Origin: Candidatus Methylomirabilota bacterium
GTDB taxonomy: Bacteria; Methylomirabilota; Methylomirabilia; Rokubacteriales; DASRDR01
Length of the DNA stretch: 33,863 nucleotides
Direction: 5' to 3'
Assembly: GCA_036005065.1 (NCBI GenBank)
Contig: DASYQW010000133.1
Location: 1 to 33,863 of the forward strand
This document shows, one piece after another, positions 25,597-33,647 of the stretch; the first letter of the stretch is position 1; each line of letters opens with the position of its first letter. The notes below the pieces were generated by a model that saw nothing but the letters and a program-made list of their open reading frames with translations, had not been told where the DNA came from and searched no databases. Made by a program: the position numbers and the translations under genes.

Positions 25597-25875
25597 GTGA
25601 CGGAATCCAGACTCCAGGAAGCGATCGAGCGACCGCGCTTCATCCAGGGCCGGATGCGCCCGACCGATCCGGATGACCGGCTCCGGATCGAGGCACGGGT
25701 GGGCCCCCGCGTCCTGGCGACACTCCGCCGCCGCGGCCACCCCCTCGACGTCGTGGCCGACTGGGCGGTGACGATGGGGCACGCCCACGCCCTCACGGTT
25801 CGGCGGGACGTCGGCCGCCGTCTGCTGGCCGGGGGCGCGGATCCGCGGGGCGACGGCGTCGCCCTGGCCTACTAG
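25597..25875 (+). pseudogene. C-terminal fragment of gamma-glutamyltransferase
   Basis: These 92 residues match only the last part of the gamma-glutamyltransferase small subunit: 'LQEAIERPRFIQG' and 'LRIEARVGPRVLATLRRRGH', then 'VVADWAVTMGHAHALTVRRD', and the very typical end 'GGADPRGDGVALAY'. The nucleophilic Thr and the whole large subunit are missing, so it cannot be an active transferase. The reading frame is intact. It starts with GTG 6 nt after the HypE-like gene and its stop overlaps the AGGAGG site of the next gene, so it is translated as part of the operon. It may be a decayed remnant or a retained small domain with a new use. Confidence 0.7.
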
Positions 25876-25887
25876 GAGGACGAGGCC

Positions 25888-26502
25888 GTGGCGCTTGCCG
25901 TCCGGGACATCATGTCGACCGACCTGGTGACCGTCAGCCCCGAAGAGTCCGCCCGCCGGGCCTACGAGCTGATGCGCGACCGCCGCATCCGGCATCTGCC
26001 CGTGCTGGCGGAGGGACGGCTGGTGGGCATCCTCTCCGACCGCGACCTCCGCCCCGTCCTGCTCGCGCCGGGGCTGGCCCACGCCACGGTCGCCGAGCTG
26101 ATGAGCGAGCACCTCACGACGATCCGCCCCGACACGCCGGTCGAGGACGCGGCGAGTCTCCTCGTGGTCAAGAAGATCGGCTGCCTCCCCGTGGTCGACG
26201 GCGACCGGCTCGTCGGCATCGTCACCGAGACGGACCTGCTGGCGGTGCTCGTGGAGCTGCTCGGGCTCCTCGCCCAGTCCACACGCCTGGACGTCGCGGT
26301 GCCGGGAGGCCCCGACGCCTACGAGAAGGTCGTCGACATCATCCGCCGGAACCAGGGCCAGATCATGAGCGTCGGCGCGGTGCCGGGAACGGCCGGCGAG
26401 ACGATCTTCAGCGTGCGGCTTTCGCCGTGCGATCCGCGACCGATCGTCGGGGCGCTCACGCGCGCGGGCTTCCGGGTGCTCTCCCCCCGGCTCGGGAGCT
26501 GA
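25888..26502 (+). CDS. CBS-domain protein with C-terminal ACT-like domain
   Basis: This 204-aa protein has two CBS domains, about residues 8-62 ('MSTDLVTVSPEESARRAYEL', 'RIRHLPVL', 'VGILSDRDL') and 72-125 ('MSEHLTTIRPDTPVEDAASL', 'IGCLPVVD', 'VGIVTETDLL'). CBS pairs bind adenine nucleotides. The remaining ~75 residues ('YEKVVDIIRRNQGQIMSVGA') resemble an ACT domain, as in AcuB-type proteins. It is probably a cytoplasmic energy-state sensor acting on a neighbouring enzyme. GTG 25888 follows a strong AGGAGG at the end of the previous gene. Confidence 0.85.
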   Translation: MALAVRDIMSTDLVTVSPEESARRAYELMRDRRIRHLPVLAEGRLVGILSDRDLRPVLLAPGLAHATVAELMSEHLTTIRPDTPVEDAASLLVVKKIGCLPVVDGDRLVGIVTETDLLAVLVELLGLLAQSTRLDVAVPGGPDAYEKVVDIIRRNQGQIMSVGAVPGTAGETIFSVRLSPCDPRPIVGALTRAGFRVLSPRLGS

Positions 26503-26524
26503 GCCCTGGCGAGCTGCTGACCTG

Positions 26525-27406
26525 ATGCCGCTCCGGCTCCGCCGCAGCCTCCTCTTCGTCCCGGGAAGCACGCCCGAGCGGATCGCCAAGGCGATCGCCA
26601 CCGAGGCCGACGGAGTGATCCTCGACCTCGAGGACGCGGTGGCGCCGGTCCAGAAGCCCCAGGCCCGCGAGTGGGTCGTCGCCGCGCTCCGGCGGGTGGA
26701 CTTCCGGGGCCACGAGCGCGTCGTGCGCGTGAACCCGCTGGAGGGCCCCTACGGCCGGGACGATCTGGCTGCGGTCGTGCCGGCGGCGCCCGACGCGCTC
26801 CTCCTGCCGAAGGCCGGATCGGCCGCGGAGCTCCGCCGCATAGACGACGAGGTGACCCGGCTCGAGCGCGCGGCGGGGTTCGAGCCCGGGCGCATCCGGT
26901 TCCATCTCCTCATCGAGACGGTGGTGGGCGTGCTCGACGTGGCGGCGCTCGCCCGGGGCTCGCCGCGGAACGCCGCGCTCTTCTTCGGCGCCGGTGATCT
27001 CGTCCGCGAGACGCGCGGGCGGCTGGTGCCGAGCCGCGCCTCCGAGCTCTACGGGCTGAGCCAGGTGCTCTTCGCCGCCCGGGCGGCTGGCCTCGATGCG
27101 CTCGACACGCCCTACTTCGAGCTCGGGAATGCCGCCGGGCTCGAGGCGCACACCCGCTTCGCCGCCGACCTCGGGTACGACGGGAAGGCGGTGATCCATC
27201 CCAAGCAGATCGAGGTGGTCAACCGGCTCTTCACGCCCTCCCCGGAGGCCATCGCCGAGGCCCGGCGAGTGGTCGCCGCGTACGAGGAGGCGGAAGCGGC
27301 CGGCGCCGGCGCCCTCAGCCTCGGCGGCCAGTTCATCGACGCGGTCCACGTCGCCATCGCCCGGGAGACCCTGACCCGGGCGCGGCTGGCCGGCGTGGAG
27401 GGGTAA
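26525..27406 (+). CDS. CitE-like CoA-ester lyase (HpcH/HpaI family)
   Basis: The 293-aa TIM-barrel protein matches the CitE/malyl-CoA lyase-like group. The features are 'SLLFVPGSTPERI', 'GVILDLEDAVAP' (D34, E36, D37), the Arg in 'VRVNPLEGPYGRDDL', 'LLIETVVGVLD' with the metal-binding Glu, 'FGAGDLV' with an Asp, and 'VIHPKQIEVVN'. Such enzymes cleave beta-hydroxy acyl-CoA esters such as citramalyl-CoA or malyl-CoA to acetyl-CoA plus an oxoacid. It ends the operon and the next gene has its own promoter. The exact substrate is not determined by sequence alone. Confidence 0.9.
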   Translation: MPLRLRRSLLFVPGSTPERIAKAIATEADGVILDLEDAVAPVQKPQAREWVVAALRRVDFRGHERVVRVNPLEGPYGRDDLAAVVPAAPDALLLPKAGSAAELRRIDDEVTRLERAAGFEPGRIRFHLLIETVVGVLDVAALARGSPRNAALFFGAGDLVRETRGRLVPSRASELYGLSQVLFAARAAGLDALDTPYFELGNAAGLEAHTRFAADLGYDGKAVIHPKQIEVVNRLFTPSPEAIAEARRVVAAYEEAEAAGAGALSLGGQFIDAVHVAIARETLTRARLAGVEG

Positions 27407-27475
27407 CCCGGCGCCCCGTCGCGTGGCCCCGCGCCACCCGAGGCGGCGCAGGCCTCGCCGGCCGTGCCGCCCGGG

Positions 27476-27504
27476 TTGTCGGGCCGAGGACTCTCTGATA
27501 GGCT
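27476..27504 (+). promoter_or_regulatory. Promoter before the glutamate cyclase-like gene
   Basis: TTGTCG (27476-27481) and TAGGCT (27499-27504) are 17 nt apart, with a TGA extended -10 element at 27496-27498. The transcription start would be near 27511, about 6 nt before ATG 27517. The message is nearly leaderless. Confidence 0.55.
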
Positions 27505-27516
27505 GTGAGGGTTCTC

Positions 27517-28422
27517 ATGGGCCCCGCCTCTGATCCGATCGAGACTCTCTGCGCGCTGGATCCCGCCGGGCGCGGCATCGCCCGGCTGCTGCTCCCCGGG
27601 GCCATGGCGGGAGCGGCCAAGAGCCTGGCCGGCGCCGCGCGGGTGGCGCTCGTGACCGGCTTCGTCCCAAAACGGGAGTGGGGATGTGAGACCGACGGGC
27701 CCTCGGGCACCGTCGTCCTGGGGCGGGGGCTGCGCGCGCTCGGAGCCGAGGTCGTCTACCTGGCCGATCCTCCGGTGCTGCCGATCCTGGAGGCGTGCTT
27801 GAAGGTCCTGCGGGAGCCCCTGGACCTCGTCGCCGTGCCGGCGGAGCCGGTGGCGGCCGTCGCCGAAGCCCGGCGCGCCCTCGGGACCTTCCGCCCCTCC
27901 CACCTCGTCGCCGTCGAGCGACCCGGGCGGGCGGCGGATGGCGACTACTACAACGCGCGCGGCGGGTCCGTCGCGGCCTGGAACACCCCGCTCGACGCCC
28001 TCTTCCGCGGCCGGCGAGCCGGGACGGTGACCGTGGGCATCGGAGACGGCGGGAACGAGATCGGGATGGGGCGCGTGCGCGCCCGCGTCGGCCGCGACGT
28101 CGCGCTCGGCGCGCGGATCGCGTCGGTGGTGCGGACGGATCACCTGATCGTGGCCGGGACCTCGAACTGGGGCGCCTGGGGCCTGACCGCGCACCTCGGT
28201 CTCCGGACCGGGCGCGACCTCCTCCACACCCCCGACGAGGAAGGGCGGCTGACCCGCGCCATGGTGGCGGCGGGCGGCGTGGACGGGCTCACCGGGGCGG
28301 CCCGACCGAGCGTGGACAGCATGCCGCTCAGCCTGCACCAGACGCTCCTCGGCACGCTGCGGGAACTGACCGAACACCTTCGAGAACGGCGCGGGCGGGC
28401 GCCTCGGGCGACCTCGACCTGA
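27517..28422 (+). CDS. D-glutamate cyclase-like protein (DUF4392)
   Basis: The 301-aa protein carries the DUF4392/D-glutamate cyclase signature 'GIGDGGNEIGMG' (residues 174-185). Also present are 'VTGFVPKREWGCETDGPSGT' and 'VERPGRAADGDYYNARG'. The known relative in mitochondria turns D-glutamate into 5-oxoproline. ATG 27517 is preferred to GTG 27505 because the promoter's predicted start lies between them. The next gene, a PLP aminotransferase of the HemL type, is 11 nt downstream and likely cotranscribed, so the two may act on related amino acids. Substrate is unproven. Confidence 0.85.
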   Translation: MGPASDPIETLCALDPAGRGIARLLLPGAMAGAAKSLAGAARVALVTGFVPKREWGCETDGPSGTVVLGRGLRALGAEVVYLADPPVLPILEACLKVLREPLDLVAVPAEPVAAVAEARRALGTFRPSHLVAVERPGRAADGDYYNARGGSVAAWNTPLDALFRGRRAGTVTVGIGDGGNEIGMGRVRARVGRDVALGARIASVVRTDHLIVAGTSNWGAWGLTAHLGLRTGRDLLHTPDEEGRLTRAMVAAGGVDGLTGAARPSVDSMPLSLHQTLLGTLRELTEHLRERRGRAPRATST

Positions 28423-28433
28423 AGGGAGACGAC

Positions 28434-29750
28434 ATGGCGGAGACGCTGCTGGAACGCTACCGGAAGACCCGGCCCGGCTCGTGGGCGCGCTGGGAGCGCG
28501 CCTGCCGCGTGATCCCGGGCGGGATCACCCACGACAGCCGGCACCTGACGCCCTTTCCCCTCTACGTGAGCCGGGCGGCCGGACCACGGAAGTGGGACGT
28601 GGACGGGAACGAGTACATCGACTACTGGATGGGGCACGGCGCCCTCTTCCTCGGCCACGCCCACCCGACGCTCGTCGAGGCGGTCCATGCCCAGATCGGG
28701 CGCGGGACGCACTACGGGGCCTGCCACGAGCTCGAGGTCGAGTGGGCGGAGTGGATCACGCGGATCGTCCCGTCGGCCGAGCTGGTCCGCTTCACCATGA
28801 CCGGCACCGAGGCGACGCACCTGGCGATCCGGCTGGCCCGAGCGGCGACCGGACAGCCGAAGCTCGTGAAGTTCACCGGCCACTTCCACGGCTGGGCCGA
28901 CGGCGTGTCGGCCGGGGTCAACCCGCCCTACGAAGTCCCGATGTCCGCCGGCATCCCCGGCCCGGTCCTCGGCGAGGTGCTCCTCGCCCCGGCGAACGAC
29001 ATCGGCGCGCTGGAGCGGCTGGTGGCGAGCCGCCAGGACGTCGGGGCGGTCATCCTGGAGCCGAGCGGCGCCCAGGCCGGGACGGCCCCCATCGACTCCG
29101 GGTTCCTCAAGGACCTCCGGCAGCTCACGGCCGACCGCCGGATCGTCCTCATCTTCGACGAGGTCATCACCGGCTTCCGCTACGCCCCGGGCGGCGCCCA
29201 GGAATACTACGGCGTCACGCCCGACCTGACGACCCTCGCCAAGATCGTCGCGGGCGGCCTCCCCGGGGCGGCGGTCTGCGGCAAGCGCGAGCTGGTGAGC
29301 CTCATGGCCTTCGGCGCCGACGCCCAGTGGAATCGCACCCAGCGCGTCGCGCAGAACGGGACGTTCAATTCGAACCCCCTCTCGGCGGCGTCCGGCATCG
29401 CCATGCTCTCGCAGATCGCCGACGGGAAGCTCCACGAGACGGCCAACGCCCGCGGGGCCGAGCTGCGCCAGGCCCTCAACGAGGTCTTCCGCAAGGCCGG
29501 AACCCCGTGCGTCGCCTACGGCGATGTCTCGATCTGTCACATCTCGCTCGAGGGGCCCCCGGGCCGGGAAGGCCCCCCGAAGAACCCGGCGCTCTACCAC
29601 AAGTGGCGCTGTGCGCTGATCCTCCACGGGGTGGACATGTCGGCCTACCACGGCTGGGTCTCCACGGTCCACGGCGAGCGCGAGATCGAGGAGACGGCCC
29701 AGGCAGTGGCTCGCGCGGTCGCGGACCTGCAGGCAGAAGGGGCACTCTAG
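28434..29750 (+). CDS. Class III aminotransferase, glutamate-1-semialdehyde aminomutase-like
   Basis: This 438-aa PLP enzyme resembles HemL. The lysine Schiff base is K270 in 'TLAKIVAGGLPGAAV', and D242 in 'IFDEVITGFRYAPGG' contacts the cofactor nitrogen. Other family parts are 'VIPGGITHDSR', 'DVDGNEYIDYWMGHGALFLGH' (partly quoted) and 'NGTFNSNPLSAASGI'. It starts at ATG 28434 behind AAGGGAG. Position next to a D-glutamate cyclase-like gene, with no haem synthesis gene nearby, suggests a role other than tetrapyrrole synthesis. Many HemL-like proteins in such genomes act on unknown amino acids. Confidence 0.88.
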   Translation: MAETLLERYRKTRPGSWARWERACRVIPGGITHDSRHLTPFPLYVSRAAGPRKWDVDGNEYIDYWMGHGALFLGHAHPTLVEAVHAQIGRGTHYGACHELEVEWAEWITRIVPSAELVRFTMTGTEATHLAIRLARAATGQPKLVKFTGHFHGWADGVSAGVNPPYEVPMSAGIPGPVLGEVLLAPANDIGALERLVASRQDVGAVILEPSGAQAGTAPIDSGFLKDLRQLTADRRIVLIFDEVITGFRYAPGGAQEYYGVTPDLTTLAKIVAGGLPGAAVCGKRELVSLMAFGADAQWNRTQRVAQNGTFNSNPLSAASGIAMLSQIADGKLHETANARGAELRQALNEVFRKAGTPCVAYGDVSICHISLEGPPGREGPPKNPALYHKWRCALILHGVDMSAYHGWVSTVHGEREIEETAQAVARAVADLQAEGAL

Positions 29751-29774
29751 GGCAGGATGCTGCCGTAGAGGCGG

Positions 29775-30092
29775 ATGCTCCCGGCCGAAGACAAGCACCG
29801 CGAGCTGCGACGGATCTACGACCTCGCGCGCGAGGCGGAGGTCTTCGAGGGTGGCGTCACCTTCCAGGATGACGCCGACATCCTGATCGTCGGGAACTGG
29901 GCTCTGCTCGCGTACGACGAGGAGGACGAGCTGGCGTTGTCCTTTCACCTGAACGCCCACCCGGTCGAAGTGGCGCGGCTCACCCGCTTCCTCGTCGAGC
30001 ACGACGTGGAGTTCGTCCTCTACGAGGCGTTCGTCGTCAACGACCGCGACGAGATCGTGTTCGAGTCGGACCTCCCGGACGGGGCGCCGTGA
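29775..30092 (+). CDS. Small acidic protein of unknown function
   Basis: I do not recognise this 105-aa protein. It is acidic, without a signal peptide or membrane helix. It appears alpha-beta, with strands 'ADILIVGNWALLAYD', 'LALSFHLNAH', 'VEFVLYEAFVVND' and 'EIVFESDL'. It starts 24 nt after the aminotransferase and its TGA overlaps the GTG of the cytochrome gene, so it is translated in coupling with that gene. A role in the cytochrome's assembly or in the upstream metabolism cannot be decided. Confidence 0.7.
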   Translation: MLPAEDKHRELRRIYDLAREAEVFEGGVTFQDDADILIVGNWALLAYDEEDELALSFHLNAHPVEVARLTRFLVEHDVEFVLYEAFVVNDRDEIVFESDLPDGAP

Positions 30093-30934
30093 CGCCCGGC
30101 GTCCGGGTGCTCGGCGGGCTCGCGCTGGCCGGCCTCGTGCTCGGCGCCGCGGCCTGGCTGGCCGTGGGACAGCCGGCCCGGCCGACCCGGGAGGCCCATC
30201 CCGGCAAGGCCGACTTCGACCGATACTGCGCGAGCTGCCACGGCGAGGGCGGCAAGGCCGACGGTCCCGCCGCCGCGGCCCTCCCGGTGAAGCCGCCACC
30301 GTTCACCGACGGGCGGATCCTGAACCCGCTGCCCGACGACTTCCTCTTCAAGGTCATCAGCGAGGGGGCCGGCTCGGTCGGGCTGGCGCCGCAGATGCCG
30401 GCCTTCCGGCCCCCGCTCACCGACCGCCAGATCCGCGACATCATCGCCTACGTGCGGACCTTCGCCGATCCGCCCTACCGGCCCGAGCCGGCCCCGGCCG
30501 TGGCGCAAGTGGCGGCGCCTCCTCAGCAGCCCATCGAGTTCAGCCACGTGATCCACGCCGGGTCCTACCGGATCGACTGCCAGTACTGCCACGCCGACGC
30601 CCGCCGGTCTCCCTACGCGGGCCTCCCGTCCGTCGAGCGCTGCATGGGATGCCACAAGATCGTGGCCGCCCAGGGCAATCCCGAGGTCCAGAAGCTCCAC
30701 GGGCACTGGAAGGACAAGCGGCCGATCGAGTGGGTACGGATCCACAAGGTGCCCGGCTTCGTGTACTTCCCGCACAAGCGTCACATCGCGGCCGGCCTCG
30801 CCTGCCAGACCTGTCACGGCCCGGTCGAGCGGATGCAGCGGGTGGCCCAGGTGGCCCCCCTCACGATGGGCTGGTGCATCGACTGCCATGCCCAGAGGAA
30901 GGGCCCGCTCGACTGCGTCGTCTGCCACCACTAG
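30089..30934 (+). CDS. Hexaheme cytochrome c, ActA-like fusion
   Basis: The 281-aa protein has an uncleaved membrane anchor or signal peptide (about residues 8-26) and six CxxCH sites: C47, C164, C185, C239, C263 and C276. Residues 37-127 form a class I monoheme domain with an axial Met in 'APQMPAF'. Residues 149-281 match ActA, the pentaheme subunit of alternative complex III: 'FSHVIHAGSYRIDCQYCH', 'GLPSVERCMGCHKIV', 'RPIEWVRIHKVPGFVYFPHK', 'CQTCHGPVERM', 'LTMGWCIDCH'. The other act genes are absent nearby. It is an electron carrier at the outer face of the inner membrane. GTG 30089 overlaps the previous stop. Confidence 0.9.
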   Translation: MTPGVRVLGGLALAGLVLGAAAWLAVGQPARPTREAHPGKADFDRYCASCHGEGGKADGPAAAALPVKPPPFTDGRILNPLPDDFLFKVISEGAGSVGLAPQMPAFRPPLTDRQIRDIIAYVRTFADPPYRPEPAPAVAQVAAPPQQPIEFSHVIHAGSYRIDCQYCHADARRSPYAGLPSVERCMGCHKIVAAQGNPEVQKLHGHWKDKRPIEWVRIHKVPGFVYFPHKRHIAAGLACQTCHGPVERMQRVAQVAPLTMGWCIDCHAQRKGPLDCVVCHH

Positions 30935-30938
30935 TTGC

Positions 30939-31001
30939 TCGGGGGGTCTCGGAAGCCCCCCCGATACCGGTTGCGGCGGCACAACCGCCGCACGGAGCGC
31001 T
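30939..31001 (+). repeat. Dispersed two-hairpin repeat, copy 4 (diverged)
   Basis: It starts 5 nt after the cytochrome stop. Hairpin 1 is shorter (TCGGGGGG/CCCCCCGA, 30939-30964, ~10-nt loop). The CCTCCCCC box is lost. Hairpin 2 is well kept (GCGGCGG/CCGCCGC, 30973-30991) and is followed by CGGAGCGCT as in copy 2. The order and spacing still identify it as the same element. Confidence 0.65.
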
Positions 31002-31343
31002 GCCCGACGCACTCGCCCGGAAATACCCGCAAGCGGGCCGTGAGTGGGCGTGGCAGCGGTGTTTCCCGCGACGCGCAGGCCGGCACATCCTGAACCGTGG
31101 GCCGGCCGCCGTCCGCAGTCCGGCCGACCGGCGTTCACCCCATGATGGTCCCGAGCGCAACGCCCAGGCGCTCCGCCTCTCCCGTGTTAGGCTGCAGCGC
31201 CTCGCCGCGTAACCGGGCACGAACCCATGTGGCTCGTTCACCCCAAGTCCGTGCCAGATCAGGTGATAGCAGGCTGAACCCGTCGCCCCGGCCGGCGTGA
31301 TAGACTGCGAAAGTCCGCCGTATTGGGGGTGTTATACAGTTCT
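31002..31343. other. Gene-free stretch before the accessory region
   Basis: I find no gene here. A CCCGC/GCGGG hairpin lies near 31028-31039. A lone GTTAGGC occurs at 31186-31192. GC content drops toward the right end. No integrase gene is present on either strand. Confidence 0.5.
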
Positions 31344-31361
31344 GTCTAACTCACGTTAGGC
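31344..31361 (+). other. Integron-like recombination core (candidate)
   Basis: GTCTAAC-TCAC-GTTAGGC fits the integron core forms RYYYAAC and GTTRRRY in inverted order with a 4-nt gap, as found at the 3' end of attC or attI sites. The second core lies 13 nt before the DUF6602 start codon. A complete attC (with a distant R'' box 55-140 nt upstream) is not visible, so this may be a partial or secondary site. Confidence 0.4.
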
Positions 31362-31374
31362 ACACAGGAAGAAG

Positions 31375-32169
31375 ATGAGCACTGGCCCACAGACTCCCGG
31401 CGTCGAGGCATACTACGACACGCTGCAGAAACTCTTTCACCTTCAGTCACAGGTCTTGAGTGGAGTCCTCCCTCACTACGGCGAACGTGGAGCAAACGAT
31501 GAGGAACGCGCGCGTGACTTCCTCTCCAAGGTCCTCCCGAGGAAGTTCTCCGTCGGAACCGGGTTCATCGTCTGCTCGGCTCCAGACCTGCCACCGAGCA
31601 GCCAGACCGATATCGTGATCTATGACGAGATACACAACTCTCCGCTGCACCGCGAGTTGTCTGCGTACGTGTACCCAGCCGAGATGGTCTATGGGACGGT
31701 CGAGGTCAAAGCCACGCTCCGCTCCGGAGACCTAAAGAAGATCCTCGAAGATGTTCAGAGGGTCCGCGCCATGGCTAAGCACCGATGGTATGTGCGCTAC
31801 CTGTCCAGACCGAGGGACCCAGCGCGCCCGACTGAGCTTGTTGTAGTGCCCGACGAGTTCACGATCTCCGCTCCCCCGTCCCGGAGCTTCGTGTTTGCTT
31901 TCTCTCAGGAAGGTTGGAGTAGCATCGAGGGCCTGGCCGACAGCCTCACGAGGGCCACGCGCGAAGTACCAGCGCACCTGCACGGCCTGGTCGTCCTAAG
32001 CGACAACTGGTATCTGGCTCAAGAAGCGTATGCTGGCCGCGACCCCAGATACTACACGTCCACGAAGAATGCGCTCCTCCAGTTCGTCAACGGTCTAGTG
32101 CATAGTCTTGCTAGCTTGCCAATGTTTCAGTGTTCGATCGACAAGTACCTCGGGGCGCGTGGTGCCTAA
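31375..32169 (+). CDS. DUF6602 nuclease-like protein
   Basis: The 264-aa protein matches DUF6602: 'EERARDFLSKVLPRKFSVGTGF', partly quoted, then 'SSQTDIVIYD' and 'YGTVEVKATL'. The spaced Asp and Glu-x-Lys suggest the PD-(D/E)XK nuclease core. Such proteins are often seen in mobile and defence-rich regions; the activity is not established. It starts at ATG 31375 behind AGGAAGAAG. Its G+C is clearly lower (about 55-60% by eye) than neighbouring genes, which points to transfer. Its stop TAA lies within the predicted 4-bp target duplication of the adjacent insertion sequence and overlaps a GCCTAAC integron-type core. The tail may or may not be native. Confidence 0.8.
   Translation: MSTGPQTPGVEAYYDTLQKLFHLQSQVLSGVLPHYGERGANDEERARDFLSKVLPRKFSVGTGFIVCSAPDLPPSSQTDIVIYDEIHNSPLHRELSAYVYPAEMVYGTVEVKATLRSGDLKKILEDVQRVRAMAKHRWYVRYLSRPRDPARPTELVVVPDEFTISAPPSRSFVFAFSQEGWSSIEGLADSLTRATREVPAHLHGLVVLSDNWYLAQEAYAGRDPRYYTSTKNALLQFVNGLVHSLASLPMFQCSIDKYLGARGA
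32166..32169. repeat. Left target-site duplication CTAA
   Basis: CTAA precedes the left inverted repeat, and CTA (33861-33863) follows the right one at the window edge. A 4-bp duplication is usual for IS1380-family elements. The missing last base should be A. Confidence 0.55.
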
Positions 32170-32273
32170 CCCGCATTATGCGTGAAAGATGAAACAAAGG
32201 AGCCACCGAGCCCCTCAACGGTGCTATAGAAGCGGTGATGAGGCGCTTCGACACCGAAACGCGAGGAGGCTCG

Positions 32274-33647
32274 ATGGCTACAGACTGTATACCTCAGGTG
32301 ACCTTCGAGTTCCAAGGGGTGCCGCAGCCGATCATGGCGCGGTTCGACCAGGCTCACGCGAGCTCGGATGGCGGGGCCCTGCTGCTCAAGGCCCTCGACG
32401 ACCGGCTGGGGGTGACGGAGCGGCTGGCCCACAGCGTGAGGGATCCACGGCAGCCCGGCAAGGTCGAGCACGAGCTGATCGAGCTGGTGCGGCAACGCGT
32501 CTACGGGATCGCCTGCGGGTATGCCGACTGCAACGACGCCGCGCGGTTGGCCGAGGACCCGGTCCACAAGCTCCTGCTCGAGCGGGATCCCCTCGCCGGG
32601 CCCGCCCTGGCTTCCCAGCCCACCCTCTCCCGCTTCGAGAACGCGGTGGGCTGGCGGGAGCTCTACCTGGCGAGCGTGGGCCTGGCCGACTTGGTCATCG
32701 AGCACCATCGCGCGCGGCTGAAGGGGCGCGCCCGCCGCATCACAATCGACCTCGATCCGACCGACGATCCCACGCACGGGCAACAGGAGTTCACCTTCTT
32801 CAATGGCCACTACGACACGTGGTGCTACCTGCCGCTGGCGGCGACGCTGACGTTCAACGCCGAGCCGACGCAGTATCTGGTCGCCGCCGTGCTGCGGCCG
32901 GGCAACAGCCCGGCCAAGCGCGGCGCCATCGGCCTGCTGACACGGCTGGTGCCCCGCCTGCGCGCCGCCTTTCCGCGGGCCATCGTCCGGGTCCGGCTCG
33001 ACGGAGGCTTTGCCAGCCCCGAGGTGTTGGACTTCTTGGACGCCGAGGCCGACGAGTACGTAGTGGCCATGGCGAGCAATGTCCGCCTGGTCAAGCGCAG
33101 CCGCCGGTTGATGGGCCGGGCCCGAAGGCTCTCCCAGGCCAGTGGCCAGACCGAACACCTCTTCGGCGAGACGCGGTACGCGGCCCGCAAGTGGACGCGC
33201 AAGCGGCGGGTGATCATCAAGGCCGAGGTGGTGCGGCATCCCGAGCGCGCGTCCAAGAACAATCCTCGCTTCGTCGTCACGAACCTCCCCGACCCGCCGG
33301 AGGTGGTCTACCAGGTCTACTGCGCGCGCGGCGACATGGAGAACCGGCTCAAGGAGCTGCATCACGGGCTGGAGATGGATCGGACGAGCTGTCATCGGTT
33401 CACGGCCAATCAGTTCCGGGTCCTCCTGACGGCCGCGGCGTACATCCTGTTCCAGACCCTGCAGGCTCATGCCCAGGGCACGGCGTGTGCCGACGCGCAG
33501 GTCAGCACCCTGCGCGAGCGGCTGCTCAAGCTGGCGGCCTGGGTCGAGCGCTCGGCGCGGCGCATCGTGCTGCATCTGCCCACCACGTACCCCTGGCTGA
33601 CGACCTGGCGGCAGATCGCCGTGGCCGTCGGCGCGGCGCCCGCCTAA
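32274..33647 (+). CDS. IS1380-family transposase
   Basis: This 457-aa DDE transposase has the N-terminal 'SSDGGALLLKALDDRLGV' typical of IS1380. Catalytic-triad regions are 'ITIDLDPTDDPTHG' (first Asp), 'VRVRLDGGFASPEVLDFLD' (second Asp) and 'YCARGDMENRLKELHHGLEMD' (Glu; partly quoted). The start at ATG 32274 follows GAGGAGG at 5 nt; a GTG at 32235 would add 13 residues without likeness to the family. The frame is intact with no stop or frameshift, so the protein is probably active. Confidence 0.92.
   Translation: MATDCIPQVTFEFQGVPQPIMARFDQAHASSDGGALLLKALDDRLGVTERLAHSVRDPRQPGKVEHELIELVRQRVYGIACGYADCNDAARLAEDPVHKLLLERDPLAGPALASQPTLSRFENAVGWRELYLASVGLADLVIEHHRARLKGRARRITIDLDPTDDPTHGQQEFTFFNGHYDTWCYLPLAATLTFNAEPTQYLVAAVLRPGNSPAKRGAIGLLTRLVPRLRAAFPRAIVRVRLDGGFASPEVLDFLDAEADEYVVAMASNVRLVKRSRRLMGRARRLSQASGQTEHLFGETRYAARKWTRKRRVIIKAEVVRHPERASKNNPRFVVTNLPDPPEVVYQVYCARGDMENRLKELHHGLEMDRTSCHRFTANQFRVLLTAAAYILFQTLQAHAQGTACADAQVSTLRERLLKLAAWVERSARRIVLHLPTTYPWLTTWRQIAVAVGAAPA

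Noticed and set aside
31186..31192. Second GTTAGGC as another cassette border
   Set aside because: No matching RYYYAAC core or gene follows it at the expected distance; TAGGCT here may equally be a stray -10 box.
30935..31374. A full integron with integrase
   Set aside because: No integrase reading frame or clear attI is present on either strand; only short core-like sequences are seen.
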